Assembly (NCBI GenBank): GCA_004835665.1
Contig: RBKR01000012.1
Span: 620,001-684,000 of the forward strand
Origin: Phoma sp. XZ068
Lineage: Eukaryota; Ascomycota; Dothideomycetes; Pleosporales; Didymellaceae
Direction: 5' to 3'
Length of the DNA: 64,000 nt
Part shown: piece by piece, positions 46,101 to 55,953 of the stretch
How the letters are laid out: each line of letters opens with the position of its first letter
Position numbering within the stretch: position 1 is the first letter of the stretch
Made by a program: the position numbers and the translations under genes
The notes under the pieces: generated by a model
Database searches by the model: none
Told to the model about the DNA's origin: nothing
The model's input: only the letters and a program-made list of their open reading frames with translations

Positions 46101-47106
46101 CGGATTGCTGAGATTGGTGTAAAAATTTGTGAGCTTCTGCTGTGGCCGGCTTTTTCTGGAGATCGAGCTAGTATATCAAGTGCACGGCGAGCATTTTTTT
46201 TTTTTGAAATTGTGGTAAGTGTTAAATCTCGAGCACATCCGCTTGATCAAGGCGCCGAAGGGGCATCATTGACTTTGCTTGAATGAGTGTGATAAACGAC
46301 AGATGAGTCAATGAAACCCGTGACTATGATTAGGGATCATACTAACAGATTGCTTCGGCAGCCCCGCAGAGGCGAAGAGCCTGCGTCGCTGTGTCCTGCG
46401 TCTTGGCTATTCACTCTTGGCAGATAGCGAGAAAGCTACAGCAAAAAATCTCGTCACCTAAGGTCTGCAGTTATCTTTTCAGCCTAATTAAGTTCGGCAG
46501 CACAATAAACGCCACAACGTATGACAGTTTGGCGGAAGTGTAGCGCCATTGCAACCGTATCGGCACGGTGGTCGAGTCAGTACCATTGACTCGAGCAATC
46601 CAACAAACTCAAACCAGCGTGAAGTCATTTGAACACCCAACCACCATATGGGTCAGCAGGTTGCATCCGAGCCAAAAGTATGTAGAGATAGGCTATGTGA
46701 CGCTTACTCCGGTAAATTTTCTACCCCAGATTTCTGATATGCTTATCCAGCGAAGTGTGCGGGGGACGCGCTTGGCAGCTGGGGAAATGTGAGTGCCAGG
46801 ACATGGCCAAGCCAGACCATTCTGCATACAGCGCACAAACCTAGGCATGATTCAATAATGGTCTTTCGACGAGACATTTTTGCTCCACAATATTTGCATC
46901 CCACATTCTCTTGCGTCAGTGCCATGTCGGGAAAGACACCGTCTGATTCATGTCAAGAATACACTTGTCCCATAATGGCGCAAGCAGGCTACTACACTCA
47001 ACATGGGGGCAAATACAAAGCTGAGGGCGATCCCTGCCGCTGTGAGATTTGTTCATGAACTTCAAAAGAAAGTCAGCATCTAGCATATCTTACTTAAATC
47101 CAGCCT
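43118..47106. other. Gene-poor tract of 4 kb with weak coding signs
   Basis: Longest gene-free part of the window. Two minus-strand stretches look protein-like: 45700-46215 (see separate entry) and 44161-44541, whose frame ends SIYTLNEMEYLKSERRV but has no domain. A 12-T run lies at 46194-46205. No transposon, tRNA or tandem array recognised. Confidence 0.4.
45700..46215 (-). pseudogene. Possible spliced or decayed gene fragment
   Basis: On the minus strand an open frame ending at 46073 reads ARRALDILARSPEKAGHSRS, continues with helix-like sequence to KELRKTISD, and can be joined through a 50-bp GT..AG intron (46023-46072) to a second frame beginning KSRLQALAAAERYIEFSSSL and LQLVLGAMRYLQQLDVRDG. 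The composition is that of a helical protein rather than noise. No start codon, no clear acceptor upstream of the poly-A run, and no clean downstream splice could be found, so it may be a broken gene or one with exons I missed. No family recognised. Confidence 0.3.
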
Positions 47107-48901
47107 ATGATCATGCTTGTCGACGAAAAGGACGATGTTGGCCATGTTGAGAAGGCATATGATTCTCCATCACCCAAAGACCGGGACATCCACCCTGAGC
47201 AGGACTGGACACAAGAAGAAGAGCTAGCAATCGTAAAGAAGGCTGACTTCCGGGTTTTCCCCATGCTTTGTATCGTTTTTGGTCTGTCGCTGCTCGATAG
47301 AACGAACATTTCCGCTGCGTATATCGCAGGTCTGGGCGCTGACTTGCGACTCACTGGCCAAAGATACAACATTGCGTTGCTGGTGTTCTTCATCGGTACG
47401 CTGGAACCTCATGTTGGAAACTTGGACTGACTTTCACAGGTTACTGTCTTTTTGAGCTTCCCTCCAACTATGTTATTCGTCGGCTGGGTGCTAGGACCTG
47501 GCTCCCGTTCCTTATTACTGCATGGGGAGCCTGCGTTTTGGGCATGGGTTTCGTTCATAGCTGGGAAGTCCTGACCGTTCTGCGTGCATTGTTGGGTGTC
47601 TTTGAGGCTGGCCGTGAGTTATTCTCGCTTGATTCAAGAAGTTAAACTGACAGAGTATAGTTTTCCCAGGCGCAGTTTACATTATCGGGTCGTGGTACCG
47701 ACAGTTCGAAACAGCAAAGCGAGTGTCGATCTTTTACATGGCAGCATTGTTGGCTTCAGGTTTCGGCCCAATCGTATGTTCGACAGTCCTCTTGAGGCAA
47801 TGAGATGGACTGACGACACATAGTTTGCTTATGCTCTTTCACTAATTAGTGTCGGTGATGGTATGTACAGCCAGGGCTGGCGCTGGGTAAGTTGCTCGAA
47901 GGTAGTTTCCCAATAGAGGCTAAATCCATCAGATTTTCATTATCGAAGGGATCGCCACCATAGTGGCCGGCTTGATTGCGCCGTTCTTCCTGGTTGAGTG
48001 TAAGCTTTGAAATCTCCGATCCAAACACCAAATTAACAAAATAACAGTCCCCGAGAAAGTCAAGTTCTTAACCGATCGTCAAAAGCACATTGCCATTACG
48101 CGTGTTTCGATGGAAAGGTCGGGCACGCAAATCGAGCATGCAACAGTCGGAGAGACACTACGCATGATTTGCGACTGGAAGCTGCTCATTTAGTCAGTAT
48201 TCACTGTATCAGAAATGCCCAACGCACAATACTGATCAAAACAGCTCCATTCAGTATTTTGTAGCTGCATCAAGCGTGTATTCGCTGGCTTTCTTCCAGC
48301 CCATAATCCTACGACAGGGAATGGGCTTCAGCTACGCCAAAGCACAGTTGCTGTCTTCGCCGCCATATATTTTTACCGTTTTTGCTTCGCTCGCAACATC
48401 TTGGCTCTCAGATAAGATTCGCTTGCGATGGCCAATCCTCGTCGGCCAATCAATCATCGCCATTATCGGTCTTCTTCTGGTACTATACCCCAAGCCCCCG
48501 GCCGTCCGCTACTTTGGGTTGTTCCTTGCCACCTGGGGAACACAGGGCAACATCCCAGCCTCCTTGGCCTATGGTAATAACCAGACTGCACGAGTACAAA
48601 AGCGTGCTGTGGTTGCCGCTGTTATGATCTCGGTTGGCGCGGCTGGCGGAGTGACTGGTAGTACCATCTTTCAAGCAAAAGATGCACCGGTAAGTAAACT
48701 TAAGTATCCCACGTGTGGCTTGTCATGCTGATCTGTATGTAGCAATATCTTCCGGGAATGTGGGCGACCATTGCTATGCAAATGCTGTATTCGATCGTCA
48801 CATTCTGTATGTCAATGTATTTCAAGCGCCAGAATAAGCTTGCAGACGAGGGGAAAAAGCCCGTTCTAGAGGGCGTCGAAGGATTTCGCTACGCTCCATA
48901 A
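47107..48901 (+). CDS. MFS transporter, allantoate permease family
   Basis: Eight exons: 47107-47395, 47440-47613, 47661-47773, 47824-47886, 47933-47999, 48048-48192, 48245-48689, 48743-48901; 484 aa. The sequence follows the Dal5/Tna1-like anion:cation symporter group: FRVFPMLCIVFGLSLLDRTN with NISAAYIAGL in helix 1, GYCLFELPSNYVIRRLGAR, GVFEAGLFPGAVYIIGSWY and a C-terminal YFKRQNKLAD. Twelve membrane segments are expected. Members take up allantoate, nicotinate, biotin or other small carboxylates; this substrate is not identifiable. Seven introns of 44-55 bp, with each junction restoring the family pattern. A second in-frame ATG at 47113 is possible as start. Confidence 0.92.
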
Positions 48902-49882
48902 GCATTGGGTGCTTATCCATAGGATCGACGCAGCAGCGTCACCACAACGTAGCAAATGACAAGAGCCTTGTTAAGAACCAGCGGCTTAGCAGACTAAAAA
49001 AACCCATGCCATTGATTGCTGAAATATCAGACATAACGATGAAATTGGGAGGGTCAGCACAAAGCAACAGAATTCCCGCGTAGAGCGAGTGCGAGAACGA
49101 GATTTCGTCAAATCGATGGGTCAGCTAGCGCCATTCCCCCTGCCGCCATTCAGCCGAACTCCTGCCTCAACACCATCCTCACTCCATCCCAGGCACCAAA
49201 CACTTACATTGCGCGATCTGAAGCCGAGATCCTGTCATTTTGTGATCTCAATGCCCGATATAGCAATGCGACAGACCTCTAACTCGCCAAGCTTTTTCAA
49301 GCTCATGCGTTAGAGTCGGAGACCAGGGCCCTTGTCTCCAGATCTGACATCGAAAGTGTCTCACAGCCTTGTTTTCAAGGAACGCTTCCCGATTGAGCTG
49401 CCAACTCCACCCAACCGCGACATGTAACGTCTGTAACGGCCTGTCAGCGACTGTGGTTCCATGCTCACTCGTGGGGAATCTTTAGAGACATTTTGAGCAC
49501 GCGCCTGAGGACGATATGCACGGAAGCTAGCGCATCCTTCACGTCTGAAGGGATGCCTTGGAAGCTTGAAGGCGTGCCGAGCCTGGTTTCGAGGGCATGA
49601 ACGGACCTGAAGTTTTGCATGCCAGAGGCAAACGCGATGTGCCTGAATCATGAGTACCACTGCACCTGAGTATAAGAAGACCGGATAATGTCCTCATAGT
49701 GTTTCTCTTATCATCAAGCATCGGCTCTTCTTTCTAATCTCTATCCTATTCACATCTCAGCTTGACGCTGTAACGTTCAATCTTTAGTACATCACAGCCG
49801 GACTGTATTTCTACCATCACTATCATCTTCGATATCCAATCACTTCCCTTACATCTTCAACCATCAAGACCAAAAACGCAAC
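48902..49882. other. Intergenic region with promoter of small secreted protein
   Basis: About 980 bp. From 49700 on it is rich in C/T and includes CATCACTATCATC-type sequence typical of highly expressed fungal genes. No gene seen. Confidence 0.45.
49671..49676 (+). promoter_or_regulatory. Candidate TATA element
   Basis: TATAAG at 49671, 212 bp before the start codon of the small secreted protein; would imply a long 5' UTR. Weakly supported. Confidence 0.35.
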
Positions 49883-50407
49883 ATGCATTTCCAAATCATC
49901 ACCGTCGCCGCTCTTGCAGCTCTTACATCCGCCCTGCCAACGCTTCAGGTCCGCCAATCCGGCCCTGTCCTGGCCGACACAACCTACGATGCCATCTCCA
50001 TCTCAGGTGGACAAGCCGGCAACGCTGAAGCCGAAGCCCTCAGCGTCTTCTCCGCCCTCGATCTGAACAACCCCGCCAACATCGATCAGGCTGATATCAA
50101 GTTCCTCAACCAAGTCAACCAAGTAGCCAACGACGCCGAGAAAGAGGCCTTCAACCCCGCCATCGAAGCGGCTAGCGGGGCCGCCGGAGATGCTTTGGCC
50201 GCTGGCAAGACAAAGAACAAGGTCCTGAAATTGATGGCGACCAAGCTTCAGCTTGAAGCCAAGCAGGCGCAGGGCGAGGATGTGTCCGCAAAGCTGGCGG
50301 ATGAGTTGAAGAAGCTGAACAACAACATTGCGACTGACAAGAAGAACGCTGGCAAAGCTTCTACCGCTCTTCCCTTCGACGCCACGATCTCAGGCGGCGG
50401 CAACTAG
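49883..50407 (+). CDS. Small secreted Cys-free protein
   Basis: Single exon, 174 aa. Signal peptide MHFQIITVAALAALTSA, followed by LPTLQVRQSG where cleavage after LQVR by a Kex2-like protease is plausible. The mature chain has no cysteine, is Ala/Asn/Lys rich and mostly helical (ALSVFSALDLNNPANIDQAD, KLMATKLQLEAKQAQ, KLADELKKLNNNI), and ends in DATISGGGN. Similar short secreted proteins of unknown role are common in plant-associated Dothideomycetes; I do not recognise a characterised family. The start ATG is in good context (CAACATGCA) and the leader is C/T rich, suggesting good expression. Candidate effector or wall protein by inference only. Confidence 0.82.
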   Translation: MHFQIITVAALAALTSALPTLQVRQSGPVLADTTYDAISISGGQAGNAEAEALSVFSALDLNNPANIDQADIKFLNQVNQVANDAEKEAFNPAIEAASGAAGDALAAGKTKNKVLKLMATKLQLEAKQAQGEDVSAKLADELKKLNNNIATDKKNAGKASTALPFDATISGGGN

Positions 50408-50571
50408 ATGTCTAAGTAGCGCACCTGGACGGCACAAATAGCAACTGTGAGCATGTTGACATGCTCAAGAAAGGAGGAAAGCGCCGGCTGGACACCAGGC
50501 GTGAATAACACTGTCGTATTCTGACAGATATATATACCCATAACATCTACTCAAATTCATGATCATACTTT

Positions 50572-52922
50572 TTATCCGCATGTCATATGATCTTCAAGCA
50601 ACCCACTCTTTTCCTCTTCGTTCCCCACCTCGCCGCGATACCTCCTCAACCCTGCATAATTATTGCCCTTGACTATATCCTTTGTTTCCCCCCTTGTCCC
50701 AAAGCAGCAATGCTCGACCCTCCCTAATGGCCCTTCCCTCGGCTCATCTTCGACCAAAACGCCAAACCTCAACTTAGTCTTCCTTAACTCTTTCGGAAAT
50801 GGATCGCCGCCCAGACAGGCGCCAACACTAAGATGATCCAGCGTCGGATTTCTCGTAGTTACCAAAATCCTCGAGAATAGTGTGTCGCTCGCAACCCCAT
50901 TCTGATAAATCGCCCAACTGCCGATGAGAATAGATGCTAGTGTGATAGCAACGGCGATCGCATACCCGACCCAGAGCGAAGATGGCAGATAAATGTATAC
51001 AATCATCGTCCGGCTCTTCACACACTCCACAGCCTGCGTCTCCGCCGCTACAAGAGTGGGCTCGGAGAGCAGCGTGAGTAGCATGTCTTCGAAGAGGCCC
51101 TGCACCGCACTCATCAAATTGGGTTGCGGATACGACGTCCGGCCGTCCATGAGCCGGGTTTCGGAGATATCGGAGCGGGTGATGATGAACGTGTTGGAGG
51201 TTTTCTCAATGTCGCCGCGCAGGAAAGTACGCAGCATGGCGCCCATGGAGTGGTATGCTGCGGCAAGTTTATATGCTGTGACATTGTCTCGGGGGCTGAT
51301 GAAGTTGAAGTACGGGGCTGCGATGAAAGTCTTGTTGTCAGTAGGATCAGATGTGAGGTTTGTGTCGATCAGAGGATAGAGAAAGTCCCGTTGTTTGAGT
51401 GTTGCGTTTTGCGTAGGGCGGTAACGCATCTCGAAGGTGTAATTGGTGTGATGCATGACGCATTTGAATATCTTGGGTTCGTGTACCCATATCCACTTCG
51501 CTGCGTATGGCGAGTCCTCTGGGTACTTTGCAGTTGTGTTCTCGGTGTAGCCGATCCACAGAACAGGCTCGTCTTCGAAGATGCCGAGAGATGCTGGATA
51601 TCCGGGATCTGGTACGCCTTCCGTAGTTGGTGCTTGGGGTCTCTTATAGTCGCCTTGGTCGACCTCGGCATGGTAGATAAAATCGCCCTGAGGCGCAATC
51701 TGATCGATGTTGAATGGAGCATCGTTTGGAACGGCATCGCTAATATCATCACATTTGTACCCAGGAGCCAAGAAGTTGATGGAATAGGTGCAGTTCCAGC
51801 CTGTTCCGCAGAACTCAGCAGCTGCTTTCTCACGAGGCTGAGCTCTCTTCAGATATGCACTACTAAACGCAAGTCGCCGAGCAATCTTAGACGGTTGATC
51901 GTAGTAGTCGAAGTAGCCATCCTGCAAACCATCTGGGTCTGTGGTATTATAGTACATGAGCGAGTTACCGCGCGAATTACTGTGTTGCTCTTCCCGGAAG
52001 TTGAAGACAGCTTCACGTGTTAAGTTGAGCGTGGCAACAGCAGGGCAGGTCATTGTCATGTTCGTGGGTCTAGGTTGGGATGTGAGCGAAGCGGGCGACA
52101 GGACAGAAGCAATTGGTATCAACCTGCACTGCGCATCAGCATAACGCTCTAACAATTGCGCAGCACTCGCGCTCACCAGCTGCAGATCGCCATCAATGTG
52201 GCTAGCTTGCCGTTCCTAACCATCTCCCAGTTCATGAAGAACATCGTAGGGTCTTCTGTTGCAGAGAAGAGGCCATCGATACCATTGATAGTCATGGCCT
52301 TGGATCGAAGAGTGTGCCATATGCGTTGCCTATAACAGATGATAACTGTGCTGACCAACATGCTCTTCGTGAAAAATGCCAGGGCCGTGCCATACCGTAC
52401 CATCATCAGTTGCTCCGTTGCCGGCTTGCCGTTCAGATGTGCATAGAAGAAGTGATGTCCTATAGCTCCTAGGACTCCGGCTACAAACAACGACGTCATG
52501 ATCGCAGGTGTGGTCCAATGTACGTGCCATTGCGCTATTTCCCCTACTCTCTTATCCACTAGAGCTTGTGTATCTGCGTCCATTGTTTTGGTTTGGTAGA
52601 GAGAGGTCATCGAGAACATCGACTCTCGTTCTGAGCGCACCGAAGGGCGAGGACTTTCCTGCCGACCGGACAATGGCGCATACTGGGTATTGCTTGATGA
52701 AGGAAGAAGATATGCTGCAGAGTGAGACCTTCCATGGGACCTCCCACGTCGCTCATCCTCTCGGGATTGTTCACGCGAGCTGTGTGAAGTGCGTGCATCT
52801 AAGGATGGTCGCGACAATGGGGACAGCTCGATTGGGTCGTGAAAAGGATCGTATGGTTCTGCGCGCAGATCGGGTGATGCATCGCGTGACGAGTACGCCG
52901 ATCGAGGACCTCGAGAGGACAT
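50572..52922 (-). CDS. Large fungal membrane protein with glycosylated ectodomain
   Basis: Two exons, 52177-52922 and 50572-52123 (53-bp intron); 765 aa. A Ser/Arg-rich cytosolic tail of about 130 residues leads to membrane segments near 140-160 (PAIMTSLFVAGVLGAIGHHF), 178-198 (GTALAFFTKSMLVSTVIICY) and 243-262, the last being assembled across the intron as CSWLIPIASVLSPASLTS. A long ectodomain of about 370 residues carries many N-glycosylation sites (NMT, NLT, NTT, NCT, NYT, NAT, NKT, NVT), then a final membrane helix (SLWVGYAIAVAITLASILIG) and a cytosolic tail. This layout marks a widespread fungal family often labelled formylmethionine deformylase-like in databases, a label without support. 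Function unknown; possibly a surface sensor or scaffold (inference). Confidence 0.85.
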
Positions 52923-54307
52923 TGTATGGGATGATATAGGGCTCGAGATAGTAGCGAGCCGGGCTTGGAAGCTATGCTGCCATCTTGGACGTGTCTCGTG
53001 CAGTATTCAATCGGTTTGCGTTGGACGTAGCTGTAGCGGTACTGTGCGTATGTGGTGAGTGTTGAAGGCACGAAGCTGGTATCGCAGGTAGTTTTGCGCC
53101 ATCTTCGATGTATCTCCGTACATGGGCGCGTCCAATGCTGTGCGTGCTGCGGGCGAGACCTCAGCTCCAATTAACACTAAGCACGGTAAGCGCTAGCTGC
53201 AGCCGGGTGGCTTTGAGCTGGTGCTGCTACGTCGAATGATGAGATGGTCTTTTGAGTATGACAACTGTCGTGCAACGCTTCAAGCAAACTTTGTGGCTGT
53301 TAGGCTGAAGCGTAAACATGCCGTGAGACAATACTTAACCTCTATTCTCAACTTCTCCACCCTTCAGCTCCATCGTCCATAACTACCACTAATCATGATA
53401 TCGATCGATCATATGCGGCCCCTAACTCTATCGACTGATAGTGCCAAAGCCCACGTTGCCAACTGGCGATGTTCGTGGCTGGCGTGTAGCCACCAGCCCT
53501 GTTGTCCGCCTTACCGGGGATGCAATCGACACAGTACCTCAAGCTCACCGGCATAGCCTCGTCAGCGCTCATGCGAAGCCCGTCATGCCCGGAATTCAAA
53601 GATGGGCGAAGCTGGCCGGCCTCTTCGTAGTCTTCGAGCCAAGGCGTCCTGCGGTCTACCCACTCATTATCATTGGAGCATGTAAGAGCTGGGGAAGAGG
53701 CGAGATTCTGGGTGCTGTACCCTCGGCGAAGAATCGGGCGGGCGCACTGACCAATCTTGGTTTTGCACTTTGAAAATTGCACAGTCTGATCCACTGGAAC
53801 CTGTAAGTCAGAATGTGAGTACCTAATGAAATTTCGCCAACTAAGCACATATTCTAAGCACTCGTACTTCGTCATGTCGATCTCCCCACCTTAAAAATCT
53901 CCGCTTGAACACAAGTAAATTCTCCGCCACGTGTGGCCATATTCGTCTTACCTGCTCGATCAACGCACCCCTAAACGGTAATCTCCACATCGAAACGCAT
54001 AGCACGGGAAAGGGCCGAAGACTGTTTCTGGAAGCTTAGAAATGCACTCCACAACACTTCCACTCGAACATTCTAATTGGTTTTGCCTACCATGATGTGG
54101 GTCGGCCACGAGGAAGGCAGATCCCTGTCGATAATGTTGCGTCACCAACGAGACTTTCAAGACCCCACATCTTGTAAGGACTACATACATAAATTCGGAC
54201 CGCGCCATGATGGAGACGACTATATTCACACCTTTCACAGCTTCTGAAGACTCAACTGCATTCCTTCATTCGATTAGATCCAAGTACGACACACCACATC
54301 ACGTACA
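52923..54307. other. Intergenic tract with one doubtful open frame
   Basis: About 1.4 kb. A minus ATG frame of 160 codons (53393-53875) and a plus frame (53441-53773) overlap almost fully; neither has a recognisable domain. If one is real, the minus frame is better, since removing a 48-bp GT..AG stretch near its start still leaves it open. Confidence 0.35.
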
Positions 54308-55406
54308 ATGGCACCTTCAACAACCAAGCAGTGGACAGTCCAGGGCAAGAGCGGCTTCGACGCACTGAAGTGGGAGGAGAGCGCACCCGTCCCCAAAATC
54401 GGCGACAAGGATGTTCTCGTCAAGAGTGCGTATTCGCAATATATGAAATACCTGTAGCGCATGCTAATGTCTTCTAGTCAACGGTTCTTCGCTCAACTAC
54501 CGCGACCTTATCATCCCCAAGGGCCAATACGGCTTCCCCGCAAAGGATGGCGTCGTTCCTGGTTCAGACGGTGCCGGTGTCGTTGAGGCTGTTGGTAGCG
54601 GTGTAACACGCTTCAAGGCCGGCGACCGCGTTGTCACGCTCTTCAACTCCGGCCACATCGCAGGGTCTCTGGACGCATCATCCATATCAACCGGTCTCGG
54701 CGGTGCTGTCGACGGTACACTGCGCGAGTACGGTGTTTTCGATGAGCAGGGTCTCGTTGCTGCGCCCAAGAACTTGAACGATCTCGAGGCAAGCACGCTC
54801 ACTTGCGCGGGATTGACGGCATGGAATGCGCTGTATGGCTTGGAGAGCAGGGCGTTGAAGCCCGGACAGTGGGTCCTCACACAAGGTACCGGCGGCGTAT
54901 CAATCTTTGCCCTCCAGTTCGCCAAGGCCGCAGGAGCACGAGTCATTGCTACCACATCGTCGGCCTCAAAGACCGAAACCCTTAAGAAGCTTGGCGCAGA
55001 CCACGTTATCAACTACAAGGAGACGCCCGCCTGGGGCGAGAAGGCTAAGGAGCTCACCGGCGGCTTGGGCGTTCAGCACGTTGTCGAAGTCGGTGGTCCC
55101 TCAACGATGGCGCAGTCGCTGAAGGCCGTCGCCATCGATGGTGTAATCACGATTATCGGCTTCATTGGTGGAATGAGCAAGGACCAGCCTACCTTCCTCG
55201 AGACACTGCTCAACATCTGCACAGTCCGTGGTATCTTGGTCGGCAGCAGGCTGCAAATGCAGGACATGGTCAATGCGATCGAGGTGAACGATATTCACCC
55301 TGTCGTTGACGAGAAGGTGTTCGAGTTGAAGGATCTCAAGGAGGCGTATGAGTACATGTGGGACCAGAAGCACTTCGGCAAGCTCACCATCAAGGTTTCA
55401 GCATAA
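54308..55406 (+). CDS. Medium-chain NAD(P)H-dependent alcohol dehydrogenase-like
   Basis: Two exons, 54308-54425 and 54478-55406 (52-bp intron); 348 aa. N-terminal GroES-like domain with INGSSLNYRDLIIPKGQYG and VPGSDGAGVVEAVGSGV, then a Rossmann domain with GQWVLTQGTGGVSIFALQFA and ARVIATTSSASKTETLKKLG. There is no zinc-binding Cys set, so it is a zinc-independent medium-chain reductase. The pattern LNDLEASTLTCAGLTAWNAL is typical of a fungal group of zinc-type alcohol dehydrogenase-like proteins related to bacterial NADPH:quinone reductases. Substrate unknown. 3' end convergent with ulp1. Confidence 0.93.
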
Positions 55407-55953
55407 GCAAGCTTGTTAAGTAAGGGATGGAGAAGCATGTAATGAAATAAATTATGATAACATGTACAAACTACAGCGACAATTTAATATAATCGCCATC
55501 ACATCCGAAGTCTTTCAACAGCTACTGGAGGTAGTCGAGGACACCACCATGTCTTGAGCCTCAGGAGACAGCAAGGTGAGTGCCGTACTTCACAACTGTC
55601 GAAGAATGACCACATGAATTGGAGTCTGGGTGTACTCAGATGATAACAATACGCGTTCATTACTCATGCAGCCTTCACGGCGAGGTGGGGTATCTCAACG
55701 ACAGAACTCCAAAAATGCCCTGTTTCCAAACCGTGTCCGGTCCCAAAACCAAAACAAAAAGCCGTCCCAAAACCAACGCAGAAGCCGATCCCAAAACAAA
55801 ACAAAACAAAACCGGTCCCAAAAAGAAAACAAAAACCGATCCCAAACCCGAAAACCGATCCCATAAAAGGAGAAGAACCATCAAAACCCGGAACCGAAAC
55901 CCTGGTCCGAAAAGAAACATGAAAAAACGCCAATGCTCTGAATCCATCTACGC
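55407..55953. other. Convergent intergenic region with A-rich repeat
   Basis: About 550 bp between two convergent genes; its right half is occupied by a degenerate A-rich repeat (separate entry). The open frames across it on both strands are low-complexity artefacts of the repeat. Confidence 0.6.
55737..55870. repeat. Degenerate ~24-bp A-rich repeat
   Basis: Six copies of a core close to CCGATCCCAAAAC begin at about 55737, 55762, 55785, 55812, 55836 and 55855, spaced 19-27 bp and joined by AAAACAAAA-like spacers. It starts 84 bp downstream of the ulp1 stop codon. Confidence 0.75.

Noticed and set aside
53441..53773. 110-codon plus-strand open frame
   Set aside because: Almost wholly opposite a longer minus frame; neither has recognisable features, so it is reported only as doubtful intergenic content.
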